DNA from: Deltaproteobacteria bacterium
GTDB taxonomy: Bacteria; CG2-30-53-67
Direction: 5' to 3'
Length of the DNA stretch: 17,283 nucleotides
Assembly: GCA_013151235.1 (NCBI GenBank)
Contig: JAADIO010000025.1
Span: 1-17,283 of the forward strand
The position numbers were made by a program, and so were the translations under genes. The notes beneath the pieces are model-generated. The model did no database searches. It was not told the DNA's origin and saw nothing but the letters and a program-made list of their open reading frames with translations. This document shows positions 1 through 6,656 of this stretch, one piece after another. Within the stretch, counting starts at the first letter, position 1. Every line of letters begins with the position of its first letter.

Positions 1-941
1 CGACTTCCACAAATCAGGGGGCCTATGACGGTTTTACCTGTACTTACAATGCCTCAACCGGGTCGTACAAACTGGTCTCCGGAACCAATTCGTCTTCTTC
101 CGACGTTGCCGTTTCCGGGGGAACGGCACAGGCGGCGCTCTATCTGAGTACGGCCACAGGTGCGACAACGACCGGTGCCTTTGATGTCTCCAACCCTCTG
201 ACGAGTTCAAATTTCTCCACGGCTCTGACGATCTACGACTCTCTCGGCAACGGACACCAGGTCAATATCTATTTCCGTAAGGATGATACCAACGACTGGA
301 GCTGGTATGCCGTGACCGATTCCAGTGACAATGCAAACGGGACCGGGGATCAGGTACAGGCCCGGGGAAATCTCCAGTTCAATACTTCCGGGCTCCTCTA
401 TGATGCGGATTCCGTGACGTTGCCGACGGGAGGATTCGACTTTGTCGGCGGGGGGACGGAGAACCAGGTCATCTCCTTCGACTTCGGAACGGATGTAGCC
501 GGCGGAGGGGCGGGGAGTGACGGGATCACCCAGTACGGCCTGACCTCTACGACCAGTTTCCAGAGCCAGGATGGATATACCTCCGGGTCGCTGCGAAATT
601 TCAGTGTGAACAATGCCGGGCTGATCACCGGAAATTTTTCCAATGGCCGTACCGTGAATATCGCCCAGGTTGGGCTGGCAACCTTCCAGAGTAATGACGG
701 GCTGAGTCGTATGGGAGGAAATCTCTTCCTCGAAACCGCCGATTCCGGTCAGCCGATCATCGGTCAGCCATCTTCCGGCGGCCGGGGGAACGTTAATTCC
801 GATTCCCTGGAGCAATCAACGGTTGATCTGGCTCAGGAATTCGTCAACATGATTACCAACCAACGTGGTTTCCAGGCCAATTCCCGTACCATCACCACGA
901 CCGACCAACTTCTGCAGGAACTGATTAATCTTAAACGGTAA
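1..941 (+). CDS. flgE: Flagellar hook protein FlgE, 3' part (5' end outside window)
   Basis: FlgE polymerises into the hook, the curved joint between basal body and filament, outside the cell. The reading frame is open from the left edge (first full codon at base 3) to TAA at 939-941, giving 312 residues of the C-terminal part. Seen: the FlgE-type stretch FDVSNPLTSSNFSTALTIYD, then SLGN and W.WYAV, typical of the region where the distal hook domains begin. The extreme C-terminus has DLAQEFVNMI and NQRGFQANSRTITTTD followed by LLQELINLKR, the coiled-coil D0 end shared by hook and rod proteins; the LINLKR ending favours FlgE over FlgG or FlgF. The middle is Ser/Thr/Gly-rich and low in charge, as usual for the exposed hook domains. 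A strong terminator directly follows, so flgE ends its transcript. The start, length and promoter cannot be judged here. Confidence 0.95.
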   Translation, partial: TSTNQGAYDGFTCTYNASTGSYKLVSGTNSSSSDVAVSGGTAQAALYLSTATGATTTGAFDVSNPLTSSNFSTALTIYDSLGNGHQVNIYFRKDDTNDWSWYAVTDSSDNANGTGDQVQARGNLQFNTSGLLYDADSVTLPTGGFDFVGGGTENQVISFDFGTDVAGGGAGSDGITQYGLTSTTSFQSQDGYTSGSLRNFSVNNAGLITGNFSNGRTVNIAQVGLATFQSNDGLSRMGGNLFLETADSGQPIIGQPSSGGRGNVNSDSLEQSTVDLAQEFVNMITNQRGFQANSRTITTTDQLLQELINLKR

Positions 942-949
942 TCCGCATC

Positions 950-980
950 GGGGGAGGCGTCTGCCTCCCCCATTTTTTTT
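950..980 (+). terminator. Rho-independent terminator after flgE
   Basis: Perfect 9-bp stem GGGGGAGGC (950-958) / GCCTCCCCC (963-971), 4-nt loop GTCT, one A, then eight T (973-980). It begins nine bases after the flgE stop. It should separate the flgE transcript from the motA operon and is the only convincing intrinsic terminator in the window. Confidence 0.95.
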
Positions 981-1003
981 CGTCAAAGGGCTGACTCATT
1001 CTC

Positions 1004-1021
1004 CGGAAATTGACGGAAATT
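1004..1021. repeat. Tandem CGGAAATT, 10 bp apart
   Basis: CGGAAATT occurs at 1004-1011 and again at 1014-1021, one helical turn apart, about 200 bases upstream of the -24/-12 promoter. That is a possible distance for a sigma-54 enhancer site, but the motif matches no activator site that I can name, and short repeats of this size can arise by chance. Confidence 0.35.
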
Positions 1022-1218
1022 TTCTCCCGTTGCGCATCGATCCCGTATCTCTTTCTTGTTCCGTGACCGATTCTTTCCGTTTTTGTGTCCATGCACGGTT
1101 TTAGCGCTGAATTAAAAGGAACATGATTTCAAATAGATAGCCCATGGTTTTGGGATACGGCCTCTTTTGTTCTTTGCCTGGCGGAATAAGTCGGGAAAGG
1201 TCCCACCCTGAACGGGAT

Positions 1219-1234
1219 TTGGCATATGGATTGC
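1219..1234 (+). promoter_or_regulatory. Sigma-54 (RpoN) type -24/-12 promoter for the motA operon
   Basis: TTGGCA (1219-1224), six bases, then TTGC (1231-1234). The invariant GG (1221-1222) and GC (1233-1234) are exactly 10 bases apart, as required for sigma-54 recognition; only the consensus C after GGCA is missing. The predicted transcript start is near 1246, leaving a leader of about 40 nt before the motA ATG. It is correctly oriented, lies between a terminator and the first gene of the operon, and sigma-54 control of early or middle flagellar genes is common in polar flagellates. The activator is not in the window. Confidence 0.8.
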
Positions 1235-1285
1235 TTTTAAGAAAGTTCGAGTTTCTTGTCCGGAACCTTCGGAAGGCGGATTGAT

Positions 1286-2053
1286 ATGGATATTGCAACC
1301 ATTGTCGGGATTGTCCTGGCCTTTGCCCTTGTGCTGATGGCCATTCTTTCCGGGGGAGGTCTGATTATTTTCGTCGATGTGCCCTCCCTGCTCATCGTTG
1401 TGGGGGGAGTGGTCGGGGTGACCCTTGTAAACTATCCTTTGAGCGACATGCTGAAGGTGATGAGTGTTGCGCTCAAGACGTTATTCCCCACCAACGCGAA
1501 TCCGACGGAATATATCAGCAAATTGGTGGAGTTCTCCGGCCTGGCACGGAAAGAGGGGATCCTGGCCCTGGAAAATGCCTCTGCCGAGATCAAACATGAG
1601 TTCATGAGAAAGGGGATCCAACTGGCGGTCGATGGTCTTGAGAATCAGGCGATCCGGGATATTCTGGAGACGGAGATCGACAAGCTGGAGCAGCGGCATA
1701 AGTTAGGTGCCGAGCTTTTTACCGCGATGGGGACTTACGGTCCGGCCATGGGAATGATTGGGACCCTGATCGGACTGGTGCAGATGCTCCAGACGATGAA
1801 CGATCCGAGTTCGATCGGTCCGGCCATGGCCGTGGCTCTGCTGACGACCTTTTATGGAGCGATTATGGCCAACATGCTTTTTCTGCCAATGGCGGGAAAA
1901 CTGAAAAACAACAGTGCCAAAGAAATCTTTACGGACGAATTGATTATGGAAGGGATCCTGGCGATTAACAGCGGCGACAACCCGCGGGTGGTCGAGCAGA
2001 AGCTTCATGCCTTTATTGCACCGAAACTGCGAAAGTCGAGTTTTGACCAGTAA
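1286..2053 (+). CDS. motA: Flagellar motor stator protein MotA
   Basis: MotA is the four-helix inner-membrane subunit that, with MotB, forms the ion-driven stator pushing on FliG. The protein has 255 residues, normal for the short MotA/PomA type. Seen: N-terminal membrane helix MDIATIVGIVLAFALVLMAI, a second helix around 33-49, a cytoplasmic loop with R88 and E96 spaced like the R90/E98 pair that contacts FliG in E. coli, and the C-terminal helix pair containing GPAMGMIGTLIGLV (about 152-165) and a second GPAM (178-181), whose prolines are the conserved motor prolines. ATG 1286 is preferred over an upstream in-frame TTG at 1256: it has GGAAGG at 1271-1276, and the MDIATIVG start is typical of the family. 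It is the first gene of the long operon, directly downstream of the -24/-12 promoter. Confidence 0.96.
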   Translation: MDIATIVGIVLAFALVLMAILSGGGLIIFVDVPSLLIVVGGVVGVTLVNYPLSDMLKVMSVALKTLFPTNANPTEYISKLVEFSGLARKEGILALENASAEIKHEFMRKGIQLAVDGLENQAIRDILETEIDKLEQRHKLGAELFTAMGTYGPAMGMIGTLIGLVQMLQTMNDPSSIGPAMAVALLTTFYGAIMANMLFLPMAGKLKNNSAKEIFTDELIMEGILAINSGDNPRVVEQKLHAFIAPKLRKSSFDQ

Positions 2054-2139
2054 TGAGTTGCCGGAAAAAGCCGGCGGCATTTTCCCGATGATGGCGGCGC
2101 GGGCGCAGTTCTCAGAGAACCCTTGCAAAGAGATGGTCT

Positions 2140-2979
2140 ATGGCGAAAAAGAAAAAAGGTTGTGACTGCGAACCGGGTCTTCCCGGATGGCTGGCAACCT
2201 TCTCCGACATGATGACGCTGCTGCTGACATTTTTCGTGTTGCTCCTTTCCATGTCCTCCATGGACCAGCAGAGGATCAAAGAGGCGATCGGTTCCCTCCA
2301 GGGGTCTTTGGGGGTTCTTCAGGGGGGGACGAAGACGGAGATCAATGTCCGGGAATTGATTCCATCACTGGAAATCGTGGAAGTCGCAAGGCGCAAGCTG
2401 ATTGCACAAAATTTTAATGAGGTCAGGAAATGGTTGACCAAACTGAAGATGGAGGAAAAAGTCCGGGCCGGTCTGACGAAAGACGGGATCCGCCTGCATA
2501 TCGACAGCCGCCTCCTTTTTCGGGTCGGTGGTGCCGAGATTAATCCCGAGGCGATTCCCGTTCTGGACAAGATTGCCGAGGTCCTTCGTTCCAACCGGGC
2601 CGTCGTCCAGATTGAAGGACATACGGACAACGTCCCGATTCATACGGCACGCTATCCTTCGAACTGGGAACTTTCCACTGCACGAGCGGTCAATGTCCTC
2701 CGGTACTTTGTCGAAAAGGAGAAGATCGATCCGGCAAGGTTCTCCGCCGTGGGGTATGGGGCGATGCGGCCCATCGCGTCGAATGACACACCGGAGGGCC
2801 GGGCCACAAACCGCCGGGTGATGTTACTCCTGAAATATCCAAAAGCCGGGATTGGCCGAAAGACAGAGGAAAAAGATGCCCGGGAAAAATTGTGGATGCT
2901 GGCCCCGAAAAAGAGGAAAGGAGTTCACGTTTCGTTGAACTTACGGAAGGAATTGAAACTGTATCAGGGAGGGAAATAG
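2140..2979 (+). CDS. motB: Flagellar motor stator protein MotB (OmpA-type peptidoglycan binding)
   Basis: MotB anchors the stator to peptidoglycan and carries the ion-binding aspartate. The protein has 279 residues. Seen: short basic cytoplasmic N-terminus (KKKK, then CDC), then PGWLATFSDMMTLLLTFFVL, the single membrane helix with D23 in the position of E. coli D32; a periplasmic linker including the plug region; and an OmpA/MotB domain at about 115-230 with IEGHTDNVP and SNWELSTARA, the peptidoglycan-binding motifs, and NRRV at the end. About 48 more residues follow the domain and are markedly basic. The gap to motA is 86 bases; motB stop and fliL start are directly adjacent. The Shine-Dalgarno is weak, so expression may depend on coupling to motA. 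I cannot decide proton versus sodium use from sequence alone. Confidence 0.96.
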   Translation: MAKKKKGCDCEPGLPGWLATFSDMMTLLLTFFVLLLSMSSMDQQRIKEAIGSLQGSLGVLQGGTKTEINVRELIPSLEIVEVARRKLIAQNFNEVRKWLTKLKMEEKVRAGLTKDGIRLHIDSRLLFRVGGAEINPEAIPVLDKIAEVLRSNRAVVQIEGHTDNVPIHTARYPSNWELSTARAVNVLRYFVEKEKIDPARFSAVGYGAMRPIASNDTPEGRATNRRVMLLLKYPKAGIGRKTEEKDAREKLWMLAPKKRKGVHVSLNLRKELKLYQGGK

Positions 2980-3504
2980 ATGGCGGATGCAAAAGAGGCA
3001 AAGAAGGGAGTTCCCGAAGAAAGCGGTGAAGCGGCTGTGCCGAAGAAGTCCAAGGGTAAACTGATCATTCTCCTGGTGACGGCGCTGATGGTCCTGGGGG
3101 GCGGAGGATTCGGTGTTTACCAGTTCGTGCTGAAAAAACCGGTGGAGAATGTTGAGGCCAATGTCCCGGAAAAAACACCCAAGGAAAAGGTCGACGAAGT
3201 AGTGGGAACGATGTATCCCCTGCAAACCTTCCTGGTGAATATCGGGGATGAGGAGGAAAACAGATTCTTGAAGACCACCTTGACACTGGAACTGGACAAC
3301 GATGCCGTGAAGGATGAACTGGACAAACGGATCGCCCAGGTTCGGGATATTATCCTGCTCCAACTCAGCACCAAGCGGTTCTCCGATGTCCGGACCGTGG
3401 ACGGCAAATATATTCTGCGGGAAGAACTGCTGGACAAACTGAATAGTATCCTGATTACCGGAAAGATCAAGAATATTTATTTTACCGAATTTATCGTGCA
3501 GTAA
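2980..3504 (+). CDS. fliL: Flagellar basal body-associated protein FliL
   Basis: FliL is a single-pass membrane protein that surrounds or stabilises the MotAB stator and is needed for full torque in many species. The protein has 174 residues, normal for the family. Seen: a charged cytoplasmic N-terminus (1-27), one membrane helix (about 28-51, KLIILLVTALMVLGGGGFGV), an acidic and basic linker, then the periplasmic FliL domain starting at YPLQTFLVNIGD with LKTTLTLELD, the alternating helix KRIAQVRDIILLQLSTK and the C-terminal IKNIYFTEFIVQ, a strong family signature. The start follows the motB stop with no gap and is preceded by AGGGAGG, so translation is likely coupled. It sits between stator and switch genes, matching its role. 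Confidence 0.96.
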   Translation: MADAKEAKKGVPEESGEAAVPKKSKGKLIILLVTALMVLGGGGFGVYQFVLKKPVENVEANVPEKTPKEKVDEVVGTMYPLQTFLVNIGDEEENRFLKTTLTLELDNDAVKDELDKRIAQVRDIILLQLSTKRFSDVRTVDGKYILREELLDKLNSILITGKIKNIYFTEFIVQ

Positions 3505-3509
3505 GAGGT
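3503..3509 (+). promoter_or_regulatory. Ribosome binding site that decides the fliM start
   Basis: AAGAGGT overlaps the fliL stop. Two ATG codons follow in frame at 3511 and 3514. GAGG is only 2 bases from the first but 5 bases from the second, so 3514 is the better start. Confidence 0.6.
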
Positions 3510-3513
3510 AATG

Positions 3514-4491
3514 ATGACCGACATTCTCGATCAAAATGAAGTGGATGCCCTGCTCAAGGGGGTGGACAACGGTGATGTAGAGACCGAGACCAACGTTGCG
3601 GCGAAGGAATCGGAGGAGATGATCTATGACCTGACGAACCCCGAAAAGATTATCCGGGGGAAGATGCAGGCCTTGAACGTCGTCCATGACAAGTTTCTGA
3701 AACAGTTTCAGAATTCTCTCAGTTCCTTCCTGCGGATGGATGTCTCGCTGTCACTCCTGAGTTTCGATGTGATGAAGTATGTCCGGTTTATTGAAACCGT
3801 TCCGCTTCCGACGAGCCTTTGTATCCTGAGTGTGGAGCCGAACAACCGGGCGATGATTCTTCAAATGGATGCCGTATTTGTCTTCAGCATCATGGACATC
3901 CTTTGCGGCGGAGACGGCAATAGCCGGTTCAAGGTTGAAGGTCGTGAATTTACTTCCATCGAGCTGAAGATCATTGACCGGGTGGCGAATCTGGCCGTCG
4001 CGGACCTGACGCAGGCCTGGAAGCCGGTGATCCCCTTCGTCTTCTCCCTGAAGAAAACCGAGATGAATCCCCGATTCGTGACGGCCGTGGAACGAACGGA
4101 AACACTGCTGGTCTTTGATTTCGAAGTGGCCATTGAGCAAGTCAATTGCTGCATGAAGATCTGCATCCCCTATTCTACGATTGAGCCGTATCGGGCCGAT
4201 CTTTCCGGAGAAGTACATACCAACAAGGTGATGAAACAGGATGGGAAGGCGGGCCGATGGCTGCAGACAAATCTGAAAGCGATGGAGGTCAATGTGATCG
4301 CGGAAATGGGGCAGGGGGAAGTGACCTTCCGGGATCTCATGCAGCTTAAGGTCGGCGATATTATTGAGTTGACACGGACGGAAGAGGACCCCTTAACGGT
4401 CTTGTGTGAGGGCGTTGGAAAATACAAAGGGCTGCCCGGACAGCATAACGGGCACATGGCGATACAGATTCTTTCTCCCATCGGATCCTAA
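3514..4491 (+). CDS. fliM: Flagellar motor switch protein FliM
   Basis: FliM is the C-ring protein that binds phosphorylated CheY and passes the signal to FliG to reverse rotation. The protein has 325 residues from the chosen start. Seen: N-terminal CheY-binding peptide ILDQNEVDALL, matching the LSQ-EIDALL consensus; a middle domain (about 45-230) with CGGDG at 131-135, the GGxG region that contacts FliG; and a C-terminal SpoA domain (about 248-325) with LKVGDIIELTRTEEDPL, which pairs with FliN. The start at 3514 (MTDILDQ) rather than 3511 is chosen from Shine-Dalgarno spacing and family N-termini. It lies 9 bases after fliL and 15 before fliN, so it is in the same transcript. The intact CheY-binding peptide fits the two cheY-type genes further down. 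Confidence 0.96.
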   Translation: MTDILDQNEVDALLKGVDNGDVETETNVAAKESEEMIYDLTNPEKIIRGKMQALNVVHDKFLKQFQNSLSSFLRMDVSLSLLSFDVMKYVRFIETVPLPTSLCILSVEPNNRAMILQMDAVFVFSIMDILCGGDGNSRFKVEGREFTSIELKIIDRVANLAVADLTQAWKPVIPFVFSLKKTEMNPRFVTAVERTETLLVFDFEVAIEQVNCCMKICIPYSTIEPYRADLSGEVHTNKVMKQDGKAGRWLQTNLKAMEVNVIAEMGQGEVTFRDLMQLKVGDIIELTRTEEDPLTVLCEGVGKYKGLPGQHNGHMAIQILSPIGS

Positions 4492-4506
4492 AGGAGGGAA
4501 CCCATC

Positions 4507-4881
4507 ATGGCGGAACAAGAAGTCCAGGAAGCTGCCCCGACGGAAGAGACCGTCGAAACGGAACCGACGATGGAAGATACGTCGGTTAAGGAACCGGAAG
4601 TGAACGAGGGGGAAGCCCCGATGCGAAGTCTCGACTTTATTCTTGATCTTCCCTTGAAAGTTTCCGTGGAATTAGGACGGACCCGGATGCTTGTCAATGA
4701 TTTGCTGCAGTTGGCGCAGGGGTCGATTATTGAGCTTGAAAAAATGGCCGGAGATCCTCTCGAAATTCTGGTCAACGAAAAACTGGTTGCCCGGGGAGAA
4801 GTGGTGTCGGTGAACGACAAGTTTGGTATCCGCGTGACCGACATTATCTCTCCGACGGAACGGATTGAACAGCTCGGGTGA
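4507..4881 (+). CDS. fliN: Flagellar motor switch protein FliN
   Basis: FliN forms the lower C-ring with FliM and helps dock the export apparatus through FliH. The protein has 124 residues, close to the usual size. Seen: an acidic, Glu-rich N-terminal tail (1-38) without motifs, then the SpoA domain from SLDFILDLPLKVSVELGRT through LLQLAQGSIIELEK, the GDPLEILVNEKLVARGEV strand pair and FGIRVTDIISPTER, all diagnostic for FliN. The start at 4507 is preceded by a near-perfect AAGGAGG (4491-4497) overlapping the fliM stop. Unlike most junctions in the operon, the next gene does not follow closely: about 156 bases of repeat-like DNA separate it from fliO. Confidence 0.96.
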   Translation: MAEQEVQEAAPTEETVETEPTMEDTSVKEPEVNEGEAPMRSLDFILDLPLKVSVELGRTRMLVNDLLQLAQGSIIELEKMAGDPLEILVNEKLVARGEVVSVNDKFGIRVTDIISPTERIEQLG

Positions 4882-4890
4882 GGGAGAGCC

Positions 4891-5027
4891 AGGCACAGAG
4901 GGGCAAAGGGGGAGAGGCACAAAGGGGCAAAGGCAAAAGCGAAAAGCATGAACCACGGGGAACACGGGGAGGCACGGGGGAAAGGCAAAAGTCAAAGTCA
5001 AAAGCAATTGACCAGAACACGGAGAAG
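4891..5027. repeat. G-rich interspersed-type repeat between fliN and fliO
   Basis: AGGCACAGAGGGGCAAAGG (4891-4909) recurs at 4915-4933 with one change, period 24. A triplet of C-A-C-G-G-G-G units follows (ACCACGGGG 4952-4960, AACACGGGG 4961-4969, GGCACGGGG 4971-4979), then short CAAAAG/CAAAG units, and a lone AACACGGAGAAG at 5016-5027. Base use is quite unlike the flanking genes: purines and G runs on the plus strand. It resembles the CACGGAG/CACAGAG-type intergenic repeats I recall from many environmental bacterial genomes, whose reading frames give HGEHGE or LCPFVPLPLC peptides; both peptide patterns occur here. I infer a dispersed non-coding repeat and cannot confirm other copies from this window. 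Confidence 0.75.
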
Positions 5028-5037
5028 CATAAAACCT

Positions 5038-5586
5038 ATGAATAGACCGGGTCTGAATGTCCACCGGGGAAGAACCCCGATGCTTTGCGGAATGATCGTT
5101 TTCTCCGCCATCTTTTTCTTTTCTACGCAGGTCCCTGCAATCACCTCTCCGGCAGAGGGCGGGAAATCCATTGACTTTCTCAAGGCTCCGGTACCCGATC
5201 CTCCGGGACGGAGTGCAGCGAATGCGGCGGTTCCGGCCCTGAAGTCGGAACCTCCTGATCTTTTGCGGTCGGGAGTCCGGATGATCACATCGTTGATTGT
5301 TGTGGTCGGGATCATGCTGCTCATTGCCTATGGGGCGAAACGTTTCCTCGCCCGGAAGGGGACGCTTCCCGGAAAGGAAGCGATGATCCGAATCCTTGCC
5401 ACGCGGTATCTCGGCGCCAAAAGCAGTCTGAATGTGGTGGATGTGGATGGGGAGCGCTTTGTGATCGGGATTTCTCCGCAGGGAATCTCATTTCTGACCG
5501 CATTGTGCAATCTGCCGGGAACGGAAGGGCGGGAGGGTGGAGAGAAATCCTTCGAGCATGTGCTGCGGAGAAACCTGAATGAGTAA
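5038..5586 (+). CDS. fliO: Flagellar biosynthetic protein FliO
   Basis: FliO is a small membrane protein that helps the FliP ring of the export gate assemble. The protein has 182 residues from the chosen start. Seen: a basic N-terminus (R4, H9, R10, R12) and a hydrophobic stretch MLCGMIVFSAIFFFST, probably a signal or first membrane segment; a Pro/Ala-rich linker; a membrane helix MITSLIVVVGIMLLIAYGA followed by KRFLARK; then the cytoplasmic FliO domain IRILATRYLGAKSSLNVVDV with GERFVIGISPQGISFL. The start is uncertain. An in-frame ATG at 4948 would add 30 residues translated from the upstream repeat and is rejected. ATG 5038 has GGAG but 13 bases away; ATG 5080 has GGGGA 9 bases away. I prefer 5038 for its basic n-region. 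The end overlaps fliP by 8 bases. Confidence 0.88.
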   Translation: MNRPGLNVHRGRTPMLCGMIVFSAIFFFSTQVPAITSPAEGGKSIDFLKAPVPDPPGRSAANAAVPALKSEPPDLLRSGVRMITSLIVVVGIMLLIAYGAKRFLARKGTLPGKEAMIRILATRYLGAKSSLNVVDVDGERFVIGISPQGISFLTALCNLPGTEGREGGEKSFEHVLRRNLNE

Positions 5587-6349
5587 GTTTCTGAAGAAGA
5601 TATGCGGTTTCCTGCCGGTGATGGTTCTGTTTTGCGGTATTCTGCATGCGCTTCCCGTGGAGGCGGTCACGGTGCCGAACCTGAAGCTGAGCTTCGGCGC
5701 GGCCACCAGCCCGGAGCAGGTCTCGATGACCCTTCAGATCCTGATTCTGCTGACGGTGCTGACCCTGGCTCCGGCGATTCTGGTGATGATGACTTCTTTC
5801 GTTCGGATCATCGTGGTCCTTTCGTTTCTCCGGCAGGCGATCGGTACCCATCAGGTTCCTCCCAACCAGGTCCTCGTCGGTCTGGCCCTTTTTCTGACTT
5901 TTTTTATTATGACCCCGGTCTGGACACAGGTAAACCGGAATGCGCTGCAACCCTATCTGCATCACGAGTTGTCCCAGGGGGAGGCCTTCGATCGTGCCAT
6001 GGTCCCGATTCGAAAATTTCTTTTTCACCAGACCCGGGAAAAGGATCTTGCCCTCTGTATCCGTCTCTCGGGGGAGGGGAAACCGAAGAATCGCAAGGAG
6101 GTCAAAACCATTCCGCTTCTGACCGCTTTCGTGATGAGTGAACTGAAAACGGCTTTCCAGATCGGATTCATGATCTATATTCCTTTTCTGGTCCTCGATA
6201 TGGTGGTGGCCAGTATTCTTCTTTCCATGGGAATGATGATGCTGCCTCCGGTCATTGTTTCCCTGCCCTTCAAGCTGATGCTTTTCGTGCTCGTTGACGG
6301 GTGGTACATGATTGTGGAGTCCCTGATCAAGAGTTTTGGGACGATGTAG
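5579..6349 (+). CDS. fliP: Flagellar export gate protein FliP
   Basis: FliP forms the pentameric core of the FliP5Q4R1 export gate through which rod, hook and filament proteins pass. The protein has 256 residues, typical for FliP with a cleavable signal peptide: MSKFLKKICGFLPVMVLFCG then an ALPVEA cleavage-like site near residue 29. Seen: LTLAPAILVMMTSFVRIIVV, the LRQAIGTHQVPPNQVLVGLA motif, MTPVW, a periplasmic segment (about 119-178), LTAFVMSELKTAFQIGF and the SMGMMMLPPVIVSLPFK signature. The start overlaps the end of fliO by 8 bases and has GGAG (5567-5570) eight bases upstream inside fliO, implying coupled translation. A 27-base gap leads to fliQ. Confidence 0.97.
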   Translation: MSKFLKKICGFLPVMVLFCGILHALPVEAVTVPNLKLSFGAATSPEQVSMTLQILILLTVLTLAPAILVMMTSFVRIIVVLSFLRQAIGTHQVPPNQVLVGLALFLTFFIMTPVWTQVNRNALQPYLHHELSQGEAFDRAMVPIRKFLFHQTREKDLALCIRLSGEGKPKNRKEVKTIPLLTAFVMSELKTAFQIGFMIYIPFLVLDMVVASILLSMGMMMLPPVIVSLPFKLMLFVLVDGWYMIVESLIKSFGTM

Positions 6350-6376
6350 CGGCGAAGAGAATCTCGGAGAAATATT

Positions 6377-6646
6377 ATGACCCCTCAGTTTGTCATCGGA
6401 TTTGGGAAGCAGGCACTGGAATTGACGCTGATGCTTTCCGCTCCCCTTTTGATCACGGGAATGATCGTCGGGCTGCTGATCAGTATTGTCCAGGCGGCAA
6501 CACAGATTCAGGAGATGACCCTGGTTTTCGTGCCGAAGATTGTCGTCGTCATCGTGACGTTGATCTTTTTTGCGCCCTGGCTGCTTGATATCCTGACGAC
6601 CTTCACCTCATCGGTCATTGCAAACATTCCGGCCTATGTACACTGA
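6377..6646 (+). CDS. fliQ: Flagellar export gate protein FliQ
   Basis: FliQ is a two-helix membrane hairpin that wraps the FliP/FliR core of the export gate. The protein has 89 residues, exactly the usual size. Seen: first helix around 17-38 with PLLITGMIVGLLISIVQAA, the conserved loop QIQEMTLVFVPK, and a second helix VVVIVTLIFFAPWLLDIL. The start has GGAGA (6366-6370) six bases upstream. The stop at 6644-6646 is followed at once by AGGAGG, which serves a 14-codon leader ORF rather than fliR directly. Confidence 0.97.
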   Translation: MTPQFVIGFGKQALELTLMLSAPLLITGMIVGLLISIVQAATQIQEMTLVFVPKIVVVIVTLIFFAPWLLDILTTFTSSVIANIPAYVH

Positions 6647-6656
6647 GAGGAGGATC

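Larger units (their letters stand above)
942..1285. other. Intergenic region between flgE and motA, no gene seen
   Basis: These 344 bases hold the flgE terminator, a short tandem repeat (1004-1021) and a sigma-54-type promoter (1219-1234). I checked for the small flbD gene that often lies between flgE and motA in Firmicutes and some other bacteria; no reading frame here resembles it. A 65-codon antisense frame at 1101-1298 shows no protein-like features and overlaps the motA start. The length and position suggest a control region, with room for an enhancer-binding activator. Confidence 0.7.

Noticed and set aside
1101-1298. 65-codon antisense frame in the flgE-motA gap
   Set aside because: It overlaps the motA start and the sigma-54 promoter, has no visible ribosome site and no protein-like pattern.
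1535-1555. A second sigma-54-like -24 box (CTGGCACGG) inside motA
   Set aside because: No TTGC or even GC follows at the required 10-base spacing, and it lies inside the coding region.
2060-2084. Possible terminator after motA (GCCGG / CCGGC stem, then TTTT)
   Set aside because: The stem has only 5 bp with a 6-base loop, and the T run is short and displaced. At most it is a weak attenuator; motB must be expressed together with motA.
2053-2165. Short plus-strand frames between motA and motB (12 codons from 2053, about 25 codons from 2088)
   Set aside because: Neither has a convincing ribosome site; the second runs into motB out of frame. Unlike the fliR leader, nothing supports translation.
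2941-3687. Long antisense frame (248 codons) opposite fliL
   Set aside because: It mirrors fliL and the fliM start codon by codon, has no independent ribosome site or family resemblance, and such antisense frames are expected in GC-rich coding DNA. The same applies to the long antisense frames at 207-815, 5321-6028, 6608-7588, 8743-9513, 9514-10023 and 12750-13697.
4900-4980. Canonical G-quadruplex in the fliN-fliO repeat
   Set aside because: There are GGGG runs, but never four within short loop distance: three are close at 4957-4980 and three are widely spaced at 4900-4927.
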